From DASZZV01 sp035544835 (GTDB lineage: Bacteria > Acidobacteriota > Thermoanaerobaculia > Gp7-AA8), in contig DASZZV010000330.1 in the NCBI GenBank assembly GCA_035544835.1, positions 1-14,992 on the forward strand: a DNA stretch of 14,992 nucleotides. Direction: 5' to 3'. The first letter of the stretch is position 1; each line of letters opens with the position of its first letter. Of the stretch, positions 6,881 through 14,205 are shown piece after piece. A program made the translations under genes and the position numbers. Under the pieces are notes generated by a model. The model was given only the letters and a program-made list of their open reading frames with translations. It ran no database searches and had not been told where the DNA came from.

Positions 6881-8260
6881 ATGAGGCGTGAACCGGCGGC
6901 GGCCCTGCTCGTCATAGTTGCACTGATCGTCACCGGGTGTCTCACAGCCAAGCCGGCCGCAGCGCCGACGAAACCTGATCGGATCGTCGCTCAAGCGGTC
7001 GATCCTTACGGCACCATCTGGTGGGCGCTGGCGAGTGGATCGAGCTGTTCCCTTTCCATGCGAACTGCAGACGGCAAGAGCCAGAAGAGGTTCGAGGTTC
7101 CGTTTTGTCCCGAGGGGATGGAGGCGAACGGCGATGGCTCGCTCCTGCTCCGATCAAGCCGTCTGACCGAGTTGCGCGACTCTGATGGATCTCTTTTACT
7201 TGCCGGCAGACAGTTGCTCGCGGCCCGCGACCGAACTCATTTCCTTCAGCGCGATGGTGGCTGGCTACTGCATTGGGGAGACAAATCTGTCGCCCTCGCC
7301 CCCAGCTCACCGCTCAGAGATGTGGTGATTTCCGAAAACTCGGCGACGATCTGGGCGCTCCAGAACAGGGGCGCGAGCGAGTCTCTGGTCAGGCTCGACG
7401 GTGCCGGAGAACATGTCGTCATGAGCGCGCATCGCATCGATTCGTTCGCAATGTCGCCCGATGAGACCGAGATCGTCGTCTCGGCCATGCGCGACGGCAG
7501 TTTCGATCCAGCCATCATTGCTGCGGATGGGTCGAAGACGAAGTGGGTTAGTCCTGATCCCGCCCCCGAGACCGACGTCACCTGGGCGCCCAGGGGACAC
7601 AAGATTTCCTACGTTGTCCATACCGCGGCCGGAAGCCTGGTTCGAACGGTTCACGTCCCGACCGGTTTTGCAGTCGCCGTCTCTTTTCCTTCTTCTTCGC
7701 TGATCAGTTTGAAATGGGAACCGAAAGCGGAGCGCCTGGCCATTCTTTACTCTTCTCTCACATCGCCTTCTCGAATCGATCTGGTCGCCTATCAGAGTGG
7801 CGACCATCAGATCGTGGCGCAATCGGGGCCCGATTTTCCGGGCGAGGCCGAGCCCTTTTCCTGGAAGGGTGCAACGACGATCGTTCTACCTCCGGCCGGC
7901 CTTCGTTATGGTGCTCGGGAGCCGGTGGTTGTATGGAAGGGGTCGAACGACGTGTTTGAATGGAACGAGGCCACGGCTCAGTTGCGTCGCGACGGTACCG
8001 GGGTCATCGTCACGAGCGCCTCGGCTGTCCTCGATGCCGGCTTCTGGAGCGAGGTGGCGCGATTGTCATGGGTCGATCCAGCTCGCACATTTGTGGTCGA
8101 GCGGCCGGGTAGTCACTCGCGCTACCCTGACAATGTTCAAACGATACTTCTAACGGCGCCGCAACCAGGGCGCTCTGCGGAAGATGAACTGGAGTCCTCC
8201 GCTGTCTCCCGCCTGGAGATGCTGCTCAAAGGGAAAAACAGGATTGATGGCCGAAGCTGA
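6881..8260 (+). CDS. Predicted lipoprotein with TolB/WD40-like propeller blades
   Basis: The 459-residue protein opens with MRREPAAALLVIVALIVTGC, a lipoprotein signal with lipobox V-T-G-C (C20), then an Ala/Pro linker. The rest is beta-rich, with weak propeller-like segments such as FAMSPDETEIVVSA and VTWAPRGHKISYVV, resembling TolB-type blades. No catalytic motif is seen. The frame is open back to 6734, but the extra 49 residues have no signal-peptide character and would bury this one, so ATG at 6881 is preferred. It is the first gene of a tightly packed run and overlaps lepB by 14 nt. A periplasmic or outer-membrane binding or scaffold role is possible; the specific function is unknown. Confidence 0.8.
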   Translation: MRREPAAALLVIVALIVTGCLTAKPAAAPTKPDRIVAQAVDPYGTIWWALASGSSCSLSMRTADGKSQKRFEVPFCPEGMEANGDGSLLLRSSRLTELRDSDGSLLLAGRQLLAARDRTHFLQRDGGWLLHWGDKSVALAPSSPLRDVVISENSATIWALQNRGASESLVRLDGAGEHVVMSAHRIDSFAMSPDETEIVVSAMRDGSFDPAIIAADGSKTKWVSPDPAPETDVTWAPRGHKISYVVHTAAGSLVRTVHVPTGFAVAVSFPSSSLISLKWEPKAERLAILYSSLTSPSRIDLVAYQSGDHQIVAQSGPDFPGEAEPFSWKGATTIVLPPAGLRYGAREPVVVWKGSNDVFEWNEATAQLRRDGTGVIVTSASAVLDAGFWSEVARLSWVDPARTFVVERPGSHSRYPDNVQTILLTAPQPGRSAEDELESSAVSRLEMLLKGKNRIDGRS

Positions 8261-8999
8261 AACCGATCGTAAGTCGACGTTGCGTGAGTACTACGAAGCC
8301 CTGCTGATTGCCGTCATCTTCGTGAACTTCGCGCGGATCTTTGTCTTCCAGGCATTCAAGATTCCGACAGGGTCGATGATTGACAACCTGCTCGTCGGCG
8401 ACCACATCATCGTCAACAAGTTCGCGTATGGCCCGCCTGGAACCGCCCTCTTCGAGAAGTTGTTTCCCTTCCGGGAAATTCATCGAGGGGACATCATCGT
8501 GTTCCGCTTTCCGGATGATCCCAATACAGACTTCGTCAAACGGGTCATCGGTCTTCCGAACGACACGATCGTGGTACGCGATAAAAAAGTTTTTGTGAAT
8601 GGTACGGCTCAGAATGAGCCTTACACCGTTCATGAAGATCCTCAGATCATTCCCCTGCGCCCGGCGCTCCTGGAGCCTTATCGCTCGCGTGATCAATTTG
8701 GTCCGTACACCGTCCCGCCCGACAAGTACTTCGCGATGGGAGACAATCGGGATCGGTCCAATGACTCGCGATACTGGGGTCCCGTACCGCGGTCGTTGAT
8801 CAAGGGACGCGCCTTCCTGGTTTACTGGTCCTTCCGAGGAGTGCCTCCCGATCCGAGAAGTCCGGCCGCGGAGCGCGTCAAGGAGCTTGCCGGAGTGATG
8901 ATTCATTTCCTTACCCGGACGAGATGGGATCGAACCTTCCTGATCGTCGACAGCAAGTACCATTACCACGCGGAGCCTGACGACGTACCCAATGAGTGA
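8247..8999 (+). CDS. lepB: Signal peptidase I
   Basis: The 250-residue serine-lysine endopeptidase removes signal peptides from exported proteins at the periplasmic face of the inner membrane. A single N-terminal membrane segment (~17-35) leads into box B with nucleophile S43 in PTGSMIDNLLVGD. The general-base lysine is K98 in DFVKRVIGLPND, and the conserved GDNRDRSNDSRYWG box is at 165-178. The ATG at 8247 is chosen because the N-terminus then matches the family. An earlier in-frame ATG at 8184 would only add 21 residues read from the preceding gene. The start lies inside the lipoprotein gene (14-nt overlap) with only a short AGGA close by, so expression probably depends on translational coupling. 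It overlaps pcnB by 8 nt. Confidence 0.95.
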   Translation: MAEAETDRKSTLREYYEALLIAVIFVNFARIFVFQAFKIPTGSMIDNLLVGDHIIVNKFAYGPPGTALFEKLFPFREIHRGDIIVFRFPDDPNTDFVKRVIGLPNDTIVVRDKKVFVNGTAQNEPYTVHEDPQIIPLRPALLEPYRSRDQFGPYTVPPDKYFAMGDNRDRSNDSRYWGPVPRSLIKGRAFLVYWSFRGVPPDPRSPAAERVKELAGVMIHFLTRTRWDRTFLIVDSKYHYHAEPDDVPNE

Positions 9000-10290
9000 T
9001 GAAGTCGAGGAGTTTCCCGAGGTTTCGGCCGCGCTCAGCAGCAAGCAGTACAGCGACGCTCTGATCGTCGAACGGGAGCATCACTGCATCTCGAGGCGCG
9101 CGATCCCGGAAAGCGTTCTCAAGGTTCTCTATCGCCTGCATCGCAGTGGCTATCGTGCTTTTCTCTGTGGAGGAAGCGTCCGCGACCTGCTGATGAATCG
9201 CACCCCGAAGGATTTCGACATCGCCACGGATGCCCATCCCATGGACATCCGGCGACTGTTCCGGAACAGCAGGATCATCGGCCGGCGATTTCGACTCGTG
9301 CACGTGATGTTTCAGGATCGGGTTCTGGAGGTCTCGACGTTCCGTCGAGAGCCGGAGAAGATTCCCGAGGGGGAGTTGCTGGTAACCGACGACAACACCT
9401 TCGGAAATCCGAGGGAGGATGCCCGGCGCCGCGACTTCACGATCAATGGGCTGTTCTACAACATCGCCGACTTCTCGATCATCGATTACGTAGGCGGCCT
9501 TCATGATCTCAACGACCGGCTGATACGGGTGATCGGCGATCCCGATCTTCGATTCCGGGAGGATCCTGTCCGGATGCTGCGGGCGGTAGAGTTCGCGGCG
9601 CGACTCGACTTCGAGATCGAGGCGCAGACTTACGACGCCATCATTCGTCATCGCACGGACATCCTCAAGGCCTCCGCGCCCAGGGTTTCCGAGGAGATCC
9701 TCGATCTTCTGCGACGGGGTTGGTCGCTCGACGCCATGGAGTTGCTCGTCGAGACTACCTTGATGGAGCCGCTTCTCCCCGAGCTCTTCAATCCGTTGAG
9801 CCGAGGGAAGGTTTCCTACTTCTGGAAGATGCTGGAGGTTCTGGACCGAACCGTGAAATCGGGACGCAGCGTCTCGGACGCAGTCTTTCTCTCCGTTCTG
9901 TTTCTGCCCTTTGTTCTCGAGGAGCTGGAGCGGGAAGAGACCAGACGTGGTACGCGCCTGAGGTCGGCCGATGTGCTGTTCGTGATCCGCGAGCTGATCG
10001 AGCCGGTGTGCGCGCGCATGACCCTGTCTGCCGGCATCCGCCATCAGAGTGAACAGTCGCTCGAACTGCTGTGGAGACTCTTCGAGCCGCCATCGGACCG
10101 TCGAGCCATGTTTCGCTTCATCTTCCGCGAGCAGTTCACCGACGCCCTGTCACTTCTGGAGCTCTACGCTCTGTCCTCTGGTAAGTATGTCGAGACGTTC
10201 CGGCAATGGCAGCAGTTTGCTGGCAAGGTGAAGAAAGAGGAGGGCGGAACGAATGGGCCGCCAGTCCGGAAACGCCGGCGCCGGCGATGA
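8992..10290 (+). CDS. pcnB: Poly(A) polymerase I (PcnB-type, class II nucleotidyltransferase)
   Basis: The 432-residue protein is predicted to add 3' poly(A) tails to RNA, promoting decay. The head domain carries GGSVRD (60-65), the metal-binding pair D74/D76 in KDFDIATDA, a third acidic residue E113, and RRDFTIN (146-152). The RNA-binding/neck motif EDPVRMLRAVEFAARLDF lies at ~190-207. The segment IIGRRFRLVHV (95-105) matches the signature that separates bacterial poly(A) polymerases from CCA-adding enzymes. The tail ends in a basic KRRRRR cluster, as in known PcnB proteins. ATG at 8992 overlaps lepB (ATGAGTGA, 8 nt), and the stop overlaps the next start by 4 nt (ATGA). Terminal CCA addition is the main alternative, judged unlikely. 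Confidence 0.93.
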   Translation: MSDEVEEFPEVSAALSSKQYSDALIVEREHHCISRRAIPESVLKVLYRLHRSGYRAFLCGGSVRDLLMNRTPKDFDIATDAHPMDIRRLFRNSRIIGRRFRLVHVMFQDRVLEVSTFRREPEKIPEGELLVTDDNTFGNPREDARRRDFTINGLFYNIADFSIIDYVGGLHDLNDRLIRVIGDPDLRFREDPVRMLRAVEFAARLDFEIEAQTYDAIIRHRTDILKASAPRVSEEILDLLRRGWSLDAMELLVETTLMEPLLPELFNPLSRGKVSYFWKMLEVLDRTVKSGRSVSDAVFLSVLFLPFVLEELEREETRRGTRLRSADVLFVIRELIEPVCARMTLSAGIRHQSEQSLELLWRLFEPPSDRRAMFRFIFREQFTDALSLLELYALSSGKYVETFRQWQQFAGKVKKEEGGTNGPPVRKRRRRR

Positions 10291-11432
10291 GCGGGCCTGC
10301 CGATTTTCCCATCTATCTCGACCACCACTCGACGACTCCCTGCGATCCCAGAGTGCTCGAGAAGATGCTGCCTTTCTTCTCCGAGAGATTCGGAAACCCG
10401 GCCGCCGTGACTCATGCGCAGGGCCGTCAGGCCTCGACGGCGCTCGAAGAAGCACGTAGCGTAGTTGCGGACTTCATCCGCGCCAGGCCCACCGAGATCT
10501 ACTTCACATCGGGAGCGACCGAGGCCAACAACATCGCCATTCGCGGCGTTGCAGTGCGACAGCCGGGTCACGTGATCACGACGGCGATCGAGCATAAGTC
10601 GGTGCTGGCGCCGGTCGAGCAATTGGCGGGTATCGAGGTAACGAGACTCCGGCCGGACCCGGAAGGTTTCGTGAGCGCCGAGCAGGTGAGGGAAGCGCTG
10701 CGTCCGGAGACCTTTCTCGTTTCCGTGATAGCGGCGAACGGCGAGATTGGAACGATCCAGCCGCTCCAGGAGATCGCGTCAGTCTGCCGGGAGCATGGAG
10801 TTGTCTTTCATACCGACGCCACTCAGGCAATCGGCAGAATTCCATTCGATGTGAATGCGATCGGCTGTGACCTGGCGTCGATGTCTGCGCACAAGGTCTA
10901 CGGCCCTAAGGGTATTGGCGCGCTGTACGTCCGCAAAGGTGTGCGCATAAGTCCGCTGGTTGTCGGGGGAGGACAGGAACGGAATCTCCGTTCCGGGACC
11001 GTCAACCTGCCAGGTGTGATCGGTCTGGCTGAGGCGCTGAAGTACCGCTCCGACGAGATGGCTGGCGAAGCGGCCCGGCTGACGGCTCTTCGCAACCTGA
11101 TGTGGGACCGGGTGACCGGGGAGATCGAGCTCGCTTCCGTCAACGGCCCGCGAGGTTTAAGATTGCCGGGAAACCTCAACTTCAGCTTTGCAAGAGTCGA
11201 CAGTGAGGCCTTGATGATGTCGATGCGTCGTTTCTCTCTGTCGTCAGGCTCTGCCTGCAGTGCGGGAGAGAAGGATCCGTCCTACGTTTTGCGCGCGATC
11301 GGAGTGCCCGAGGATCTTGCCATGAGCTCGATTCGCGTGGGACTGGGAAGAATGAATACCGAGGAGCAGGTCAACCAGTTCGTGGACGACCTCCAGGTCT
11401 CCGTATCGCGGCTTCGCGAAATCTCGGTCTGA
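10287..11432 (+). CDS. iscS: Cysteine desulfurase (IscS/NifS family, class V aminotransferase fold)
   Basis: The 381-residue PLP enzyme converts cysteine to alanine and carries the sulfur as a persulfide for Fe-S clusters, thionucleosides or molybdopterin. Landmarks: YLDHHSTTP (10-18), TSGATEANN (74-82), H104, FHTDATQAIG (174-183), the PLP lysine K203 in SAHKVYGPKGIG, and the persulfide cysteine C324 in SSGSACSAG. The usual NNEIG motif reads NGEIG (151-155). ATG at 10287 shares ATGA with the pcnB stop; the frame is open back to 10206, but that stretch lies inside pcnB. No iscU, iscR, mnmA or thiI is adjacent, so the acceptor is unknown. The nearby mobA/moaC make a Moco sulfur role conceivable but unproven. 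Confidence 0.93.
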   Translation: MSGPADFPIYLDHHSTTPCDPRVLEKMLPFFSERFGNPAAVTHAQGRQASTALEEARSVVADFIRARPTEIYFTSGATEANNIAIRGVAVRQPGHVITTAIEHKSVLAPVEQLAGIEVTRLRPDPEGFVSAEQVREALRPETFLVSVIAANGEIGTIQPLQEIASVCREHGVVFHTDATQAIGRIPFDVNAIGCDLASMSAHKVYGPKGIGALYVRKGVRISPLVVGGGQERNLRSGTVNLPGVIGLAEALKYRSDEMAGEAARLTALRNLMWDRVTGEIELASVNGPRGLRLPGNLNFSFARVDSEALMMSMRRFSLSSGSACSAGEKDPSYVLRAIGVPEDLAMSSIRVGLGRMNTEEQVNQFVDDLQVSVSRLREISV

Positions 11433-11434
11433 CG

Positions 11435-12130
11435 ATGGCCGACTCGCTGATCCTGGTCGTCACTTCAGGGGATCGCAAGCTGATCCTCAGCGACTGCGTT
11501 CTGCGACGCCGGGAGAAGACTGTGGACACGGTGTCGTCGGGGGACGAAGCGCTGCTGAGGATTCAGCGGGATCGACCAGGTCTCGTCATTTTTGGACGTG
11601 AGCTCACCGACATGAGTGCTCCGGAGTTCTGTCGCGTGGTGCGCGAAAATGCTCTTACGCGCTCGACATCGCTGTTGTGCATTTCGGACTCGGATGAGAA
11701 AGGAGAGGCCGAGCTCTGTCTGGCCGCCGGCTGTAACGATGTTCTCTTTCGGCCTTACCTTCTTCAGGATCTAGATGGGAAGATTCAGAAACTGACCGCG
11801 GTGCCGATCCGAAAGGAGCTCCGTACACTGGTGAAGATTCAGGTTGCATTCGAGGCTGAGGGGCGGGGCTTGCTTGGGCATAGTGTGAATGTCTCGGCCA
11901 GCGGAATTCTGGTGCAGACTGAACATCAATTTGCCTGTGACTCCCTGCTCAGACTTCATTTTTATCTGCAGAACGACCCCCTCCCCATCCTTACCGACTC
12001 GCAGCTGGTGCGGGCCGAATTCTCGGGAGGGTCGCCAAAGTACGGCCTCCGGTATGTGAATCTTCCTTTGACGGAACAGCAGAGATTGGAGTCTTTCGTA
12101 CGAAGATTGCGATCGAGGGACCTTGTGTGA
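11435..12130 (+). CDS. Degenerate receiver domain fused to PilZ domain
   Basis: The 231-residue protein begins with a response-regulator-like fold (~4-118: LILVVTSG, LVIFGRELTDM, LLCISDSD, AAGCNDVLFRPY). The acidic pair after strand 1 reads T-S-G, the phospho-acceptor position is G54, and the conserved lysine is R106, so phosphorylation is not expected. The second half (~125-215) is PilZ-like: RKELR (126-130, RxxxR) and NVSASG (152-157, N-x-S-x-x-G), the two cyclic-di-GMP-binding motifs, with N in place of the usual D. It starts 2 nt after the cysteine desulfurase stop and overlaps the TPR gene by 4 nt. A c-di-GMP effector acting through protein contacts is the likeliest role; the output is unknown. 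Confidence 0.82.
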   Translation: MADSLILVVTSGDRKLILSDCVLRRREKTVDTVSSGDEALLRIQRDRPGLVIFGRELTDMSAPEFCRVVRENALTRSTSLLCISDSDEKGEAELCLAAGCNDVLFRPYLLQDLDGKIQKLTAVPIRKELRTLVKIQVAFEAEGRGLLGHSVNVSASGILVQTEHQFACDSLLRLHFYLQNDPLPILTDSQLVRAEFSGGSPKYGLRYVNLPLTEQQRLESFVRRLRSRDLV

Positions 12131-12621
12131 CATACGATACGGCCAGAATGGAAGCGTTAGCGGAAGCGATCATCGCCGCGAAGAAGGGCGAGTATCTCCG
12201 GGCCCTCACTCTTTTCGGCGACTTTGAGTCGGCAAAGAGCGATCCTCGATTCCCGGAGGCGCTCTCGTATTACGGACTGTGCCTCGCGCTTGTGGAGAAA
12301 GACTACAAGTCTGCGATCGACCTCTGCCGGAAAGCCGTGGATAAGCAGTTCTTCAGCCCCGATAACTATTCGAACCTGGCTCGCGTCTACCTCGCTTCCG
12401 GTCAGCGCCAGAAAGCGTTGGAGACACTCGACGAGGGGCTGAAGATCCTGCCTGATGACGAGGTCCTCACCCTGCTCCGGGAAGACATGGGGCGTCGCTC
12501 GCGACCACCCGTGCCTTTTCTGTCCCGCGGCAATGCGCTCAATCGAGCGCTTGGTCGCTCTCGGCGCGTGAAGAAAGAGCCACCCTTGCCACCGCCTCCT
12601 CCCCTCGATGAAGACGTCTGA
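12127..12621 (+). CDS. Small TPR-repeat protein with basic, proline-rich tail
   Basis: The 164-residue protein has about three tetratricopeptide-like helix pairs: ~10-35 (AIIAAKKGEYLRALTLF), ~43-76 (ALSYYGLCLALVEKDYKSAI) and ~79-112 (NYSNLARVYLASGQRQKALE), so it probably binds partner proteins. Residues ~122-150 are Arg/Lys-rich and are followed by a proline run and an acidic end (DEDV). It has no signal peptide. The GTG at 12127 is chosen because it overlaps the previous stop as GTGA and has GAGGGA 6 nt upstream; an ATG at 12148 is the alternative. Coupling to the receiver-PilZ gene suggests the two proteins may work together. It is the last gene of the run, and the palindrome at 12631 follows 9 nt after its stop. 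Confidence 0.82.
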   Translation: MTYDTARMEALAEAIIAAKKGEYLRALTLFGDFESAKSDPRFPEALSYYGLCLALVEKDYKSAIDLCRKAVDKQFFSPDNYSNLARVYLASGQRQKALETLDEGLKILPDDEVLTLLREDMGRRSRPPVPFLSRGNALNRALGRSRRVKKEPPLPPPPPLDEDV

Positions 12622-12630
12622 ATTGGGTTC

Positions 12631-12854
12631 AGCGCGCGAAGGCGCGCGGAAGACCTGTAGCACCGGGCGTGAGCCCGGTGTCACGCCGAAGACCGAACAA
12701 CAACTGCTTTCAATTCTACGAGCCCGCGAAGGCGGGCGGCAGATCACGGACACACGCTGTCGCCCGCCTTCGCGGGCTGAGAATTGGAGGGTGCGCTTTC
12801 GCCAACACCGGGCTCACGCCCGGTGCTACAGGTCTACCGCGCGCTTCGCGCGCT
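12631..12854. repeat. Large nested palindrome between convergent genes
   Basis: Outer arms 12631-12681 and 12805-12854 are reverse complements apart from one extra base and one mismatch in 51. Each arm folds alone: GCGCGC stem at 12632-12647 and CACCGGGC/GCCCGGTG at 12661-12680, mirrored at 12806-12825. Inside is a second inverted pair: 12721-12738 with 12761-12778 (18 bp, perfect), extended by 12711-12717 with 12780-12786. It fills most of the 290-nt junction between the TPR gene and the glycosyltransferase. No target-site duplication is obvious. It is best read as a mosaic of REP-like elements, possibly also acting as a two-way transcription barrier. Remaining bases 12855-12911 show nothing. 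Confidence 0.88.
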
Positions 12855-12911
12855 GCAAATCGCTCAATCGTGCCATAACGCGATCGGGGAAGAGATCGTT
12901 GTTGGCTTGCT

Positions 12912-13589
12912 TTACTTGCCGCGATATAGCTGGCGAAGCCGTTCGGGGCTCGTTCCGGTGCGGTAGGCGATGATGATCCGCCAGTTCGTGGCCGCCGTGA
13001 CCCACACGCCTTTGCGAAGAAATCGTCGCCCTGACGTTTGCACTTTCTCTCGCAGCAGGATGGGCTTTCCGATCCGTTTCATCCGGAGGGCCAGCTCGTA
13101 GTCTTCCATGATCGGCATTTCACGGAAGCCGCCCCCGCGCTCGAAGGCTTCGCGAGTGATGAACTGCCCCTGATCTCCCCATGGACATCGAGTAAGCGAA
13201 GTCCGAAGGTTGATCATGGCCGCGGCGACTTTCAGCTTTCGCTCCTGCTCGAAGAAACTGATTCGGAAGCCGCCGAAATCGAAGCCGCGCTGGACGGCCG
13301 AACGGATAGTGTCGGCGGCGTTACTCGGGAGAAGCGTATCGGCGTGGAGAAAGAGGAGCACGTCGCAATCGCAGGTCGCGGCGGCCTTATTCAACTGCCG
13401 CGCCCGGATGACTTCGCCATTCATGACTCGGGCCCCGGCGTCGCCAGCGATCTGCATCGTGGCGTCGGTGCTGCCGCCGTCGCTGACGACGATGTCCTCG
13501 ATTCCGGCTGCTCGCGCCGAGCGAATGGAGTCGGCAATCGTGCGCTCTTCATTGAGCGATGGAATGACAGCCGAGATTCGTAGGCTCAT
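12912..13589 (-). CDS. Family-2 glycosyltransferase (rSAM/selenodomain-associated TIGR04283-like)
   Basis: The 225-residue protein has a GT-A nucleotide-sugar fold: AVIPSLNEE (7-15), VSDGGSTDAT (35-44), RARQLN (62-67), LLFLHADTLLP (78-88, HAD in the metal-binding DxD position), GDQGQF (138-143) and MEDYEL with E162/D163. The small size and motif pattern fit the TIGR04283-type transferases. No membrane segment is visible, so it is likely cytoplasmic or peripheral. ATG at 13589 begins right at the conserved fold but has no ribosome-binding site. A GTG at 13613 would add eight residues (MRWYHSLP) and has AGGAGGT 10 nt upstream, though that box is also Leu codons of mobA. The radical-SAM or TIGR04282 partners often found nearby are absent. 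The acceptor is unknown. Confidence 0.88.
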   Translation of the reverse strand: MSLRISAVIPSLNEERTIADSIRSARAAGIEDIVVSDGGSTDATMQIAGDAGARVMNGEVIRARQLNKAAATCDCDVLLFLHADTLLPSNAADTIRSAVQRGFDFGGFRISFFEQERKLKVAAAMINLRTSLTRCPWGDQGQFITREAFERGGGFREMPIMEDYELALRMKRIGKPILLREKVQTSGRRFLRKGVWVTAATNWRIIIAYRTGTSPERLRQLYRGK

Positions 13590-13598
13590 CGGCAGCGA

Positions 13599-13608
13599 AT
13601 GGTACCAT
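13599..13608. promoter_or_regulatory. Perfect 10-bp palindrome between divergent starts
   Basis: ATGGTACCAT, flanked by near-symmetric GCGA/CGC, lies in the 25-nt spacer between the glycosyltransferase ATG (13589) and the mobA GTG (13615). It could be an operator shared by both genes. A 10-bp palindrome can also arise by chance, so support is weak. Confidence 0.25.
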
Positions 13609-13614
13609 CGCACC

Positions 13615-14205
13615 GTGAATTGTTACCTCCTGACCGGCGGCCGGTCGAGGAGAATGGGGCGCGACAAGCGCGATCTGCCCTTTGGCGCTTCGACTTTCTT
13701 CCACCGCGCCCTGGCAGCCGCGACTGCGGTCTTCGACGACGTGATCGTGGTTGGCCCTGCTCCCCGCGATTACTCAGGTACTTCCATCCCTGATCTGGCC
13801 CATGAGGACCATGCTCCCATCTTCGGAATCAGGACCGCGCTTGCACATGCCGCCCTCGGGCGCATCTGGATCGTAGCCACCGATTACCCGCTGATGACGT
13901 CAGCGATGCTCGGTTATCTTCGGGATCGGTTTCGTCAATCTGACCATCCCCTGTGCGTGCCGCGCCTCGACGGACGTGCCCACATGCTCTGCGCCGGATA
14001 CGACGCTCTGCTCCTGCCGCGGGTGCTGTCGAAGATCGAGCTCGGCGACCTGCAGCTGAAGGGATTGGTCGATGAGGAGCATACCCTCATCATCGAGGAG
14101 GCAGAGCTCGAGCAGGCAGGTTCTGTCGATGCGTTTGCGAACGTGAATACCCCTTCAGAGTACGATCGAGCATTGGAGACTTATGAACGAGCGTCGCGAT
14201 CCTGA
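13615..14205 (+). CDS. mobA: Molybdenum cofactor guanylyltransferase
   Basis: The 196-residue cytoplasmic nucleotidyltransferase is predicted to attach GMP from GTP to molybdopterin, forming the guanine-dinucleotide cofactor. The N-terminal signature LTGGRSRRMGRDK (6-18) is complete, APIFGIRTAL (67-76) matches the nucleotide-binding loop, D90 in ATDYPLM is the metal-binding aspartate, and FANVNTPSEY (174-183) is the family's C-terminal motif. Length equals that of typical MobA. The GTG start at 13615 places the signature at the usual distance from the N-terminus but lacks a clear ribosome-binding site. An in-frame ATG at 13564 would add 17 residues read through the divergent gene's 5' end. 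The stop lies 23 nt inside moaC, so both are expressed together. Confidence 0.9.
   Translation: MNCYLLTGGRSRRMGRDKRDLPFGASTFFHRALAAATAVFDDVIVVGPAPRDYSGTSIPDLAHEDHAPIFGIRTALAHAALGRIWIVATDYPLMTSAMLGYLRDRFRQSDHPLCVPRLDGRAHMLCAGYDALLLPRVLSKIELGDLQLKGLVDEEHTLIIEEAELEQAGSVDAFANVNTPSEYDRALETYERASRS

Noticed and set aside
12608..12973. Short plus-strand ORFs across the nested palindrome
   Set aside because: They consist almost entirely of repeat sequence and lack any recognisable protein feature.
13210..13614. Upstream extension of mobA to 13210
   Set aside because: The added residues are antisense to the glycosyltransferase gene, whose motifs are complete; MobA begins at its normal distance from the signature when started at 13615.
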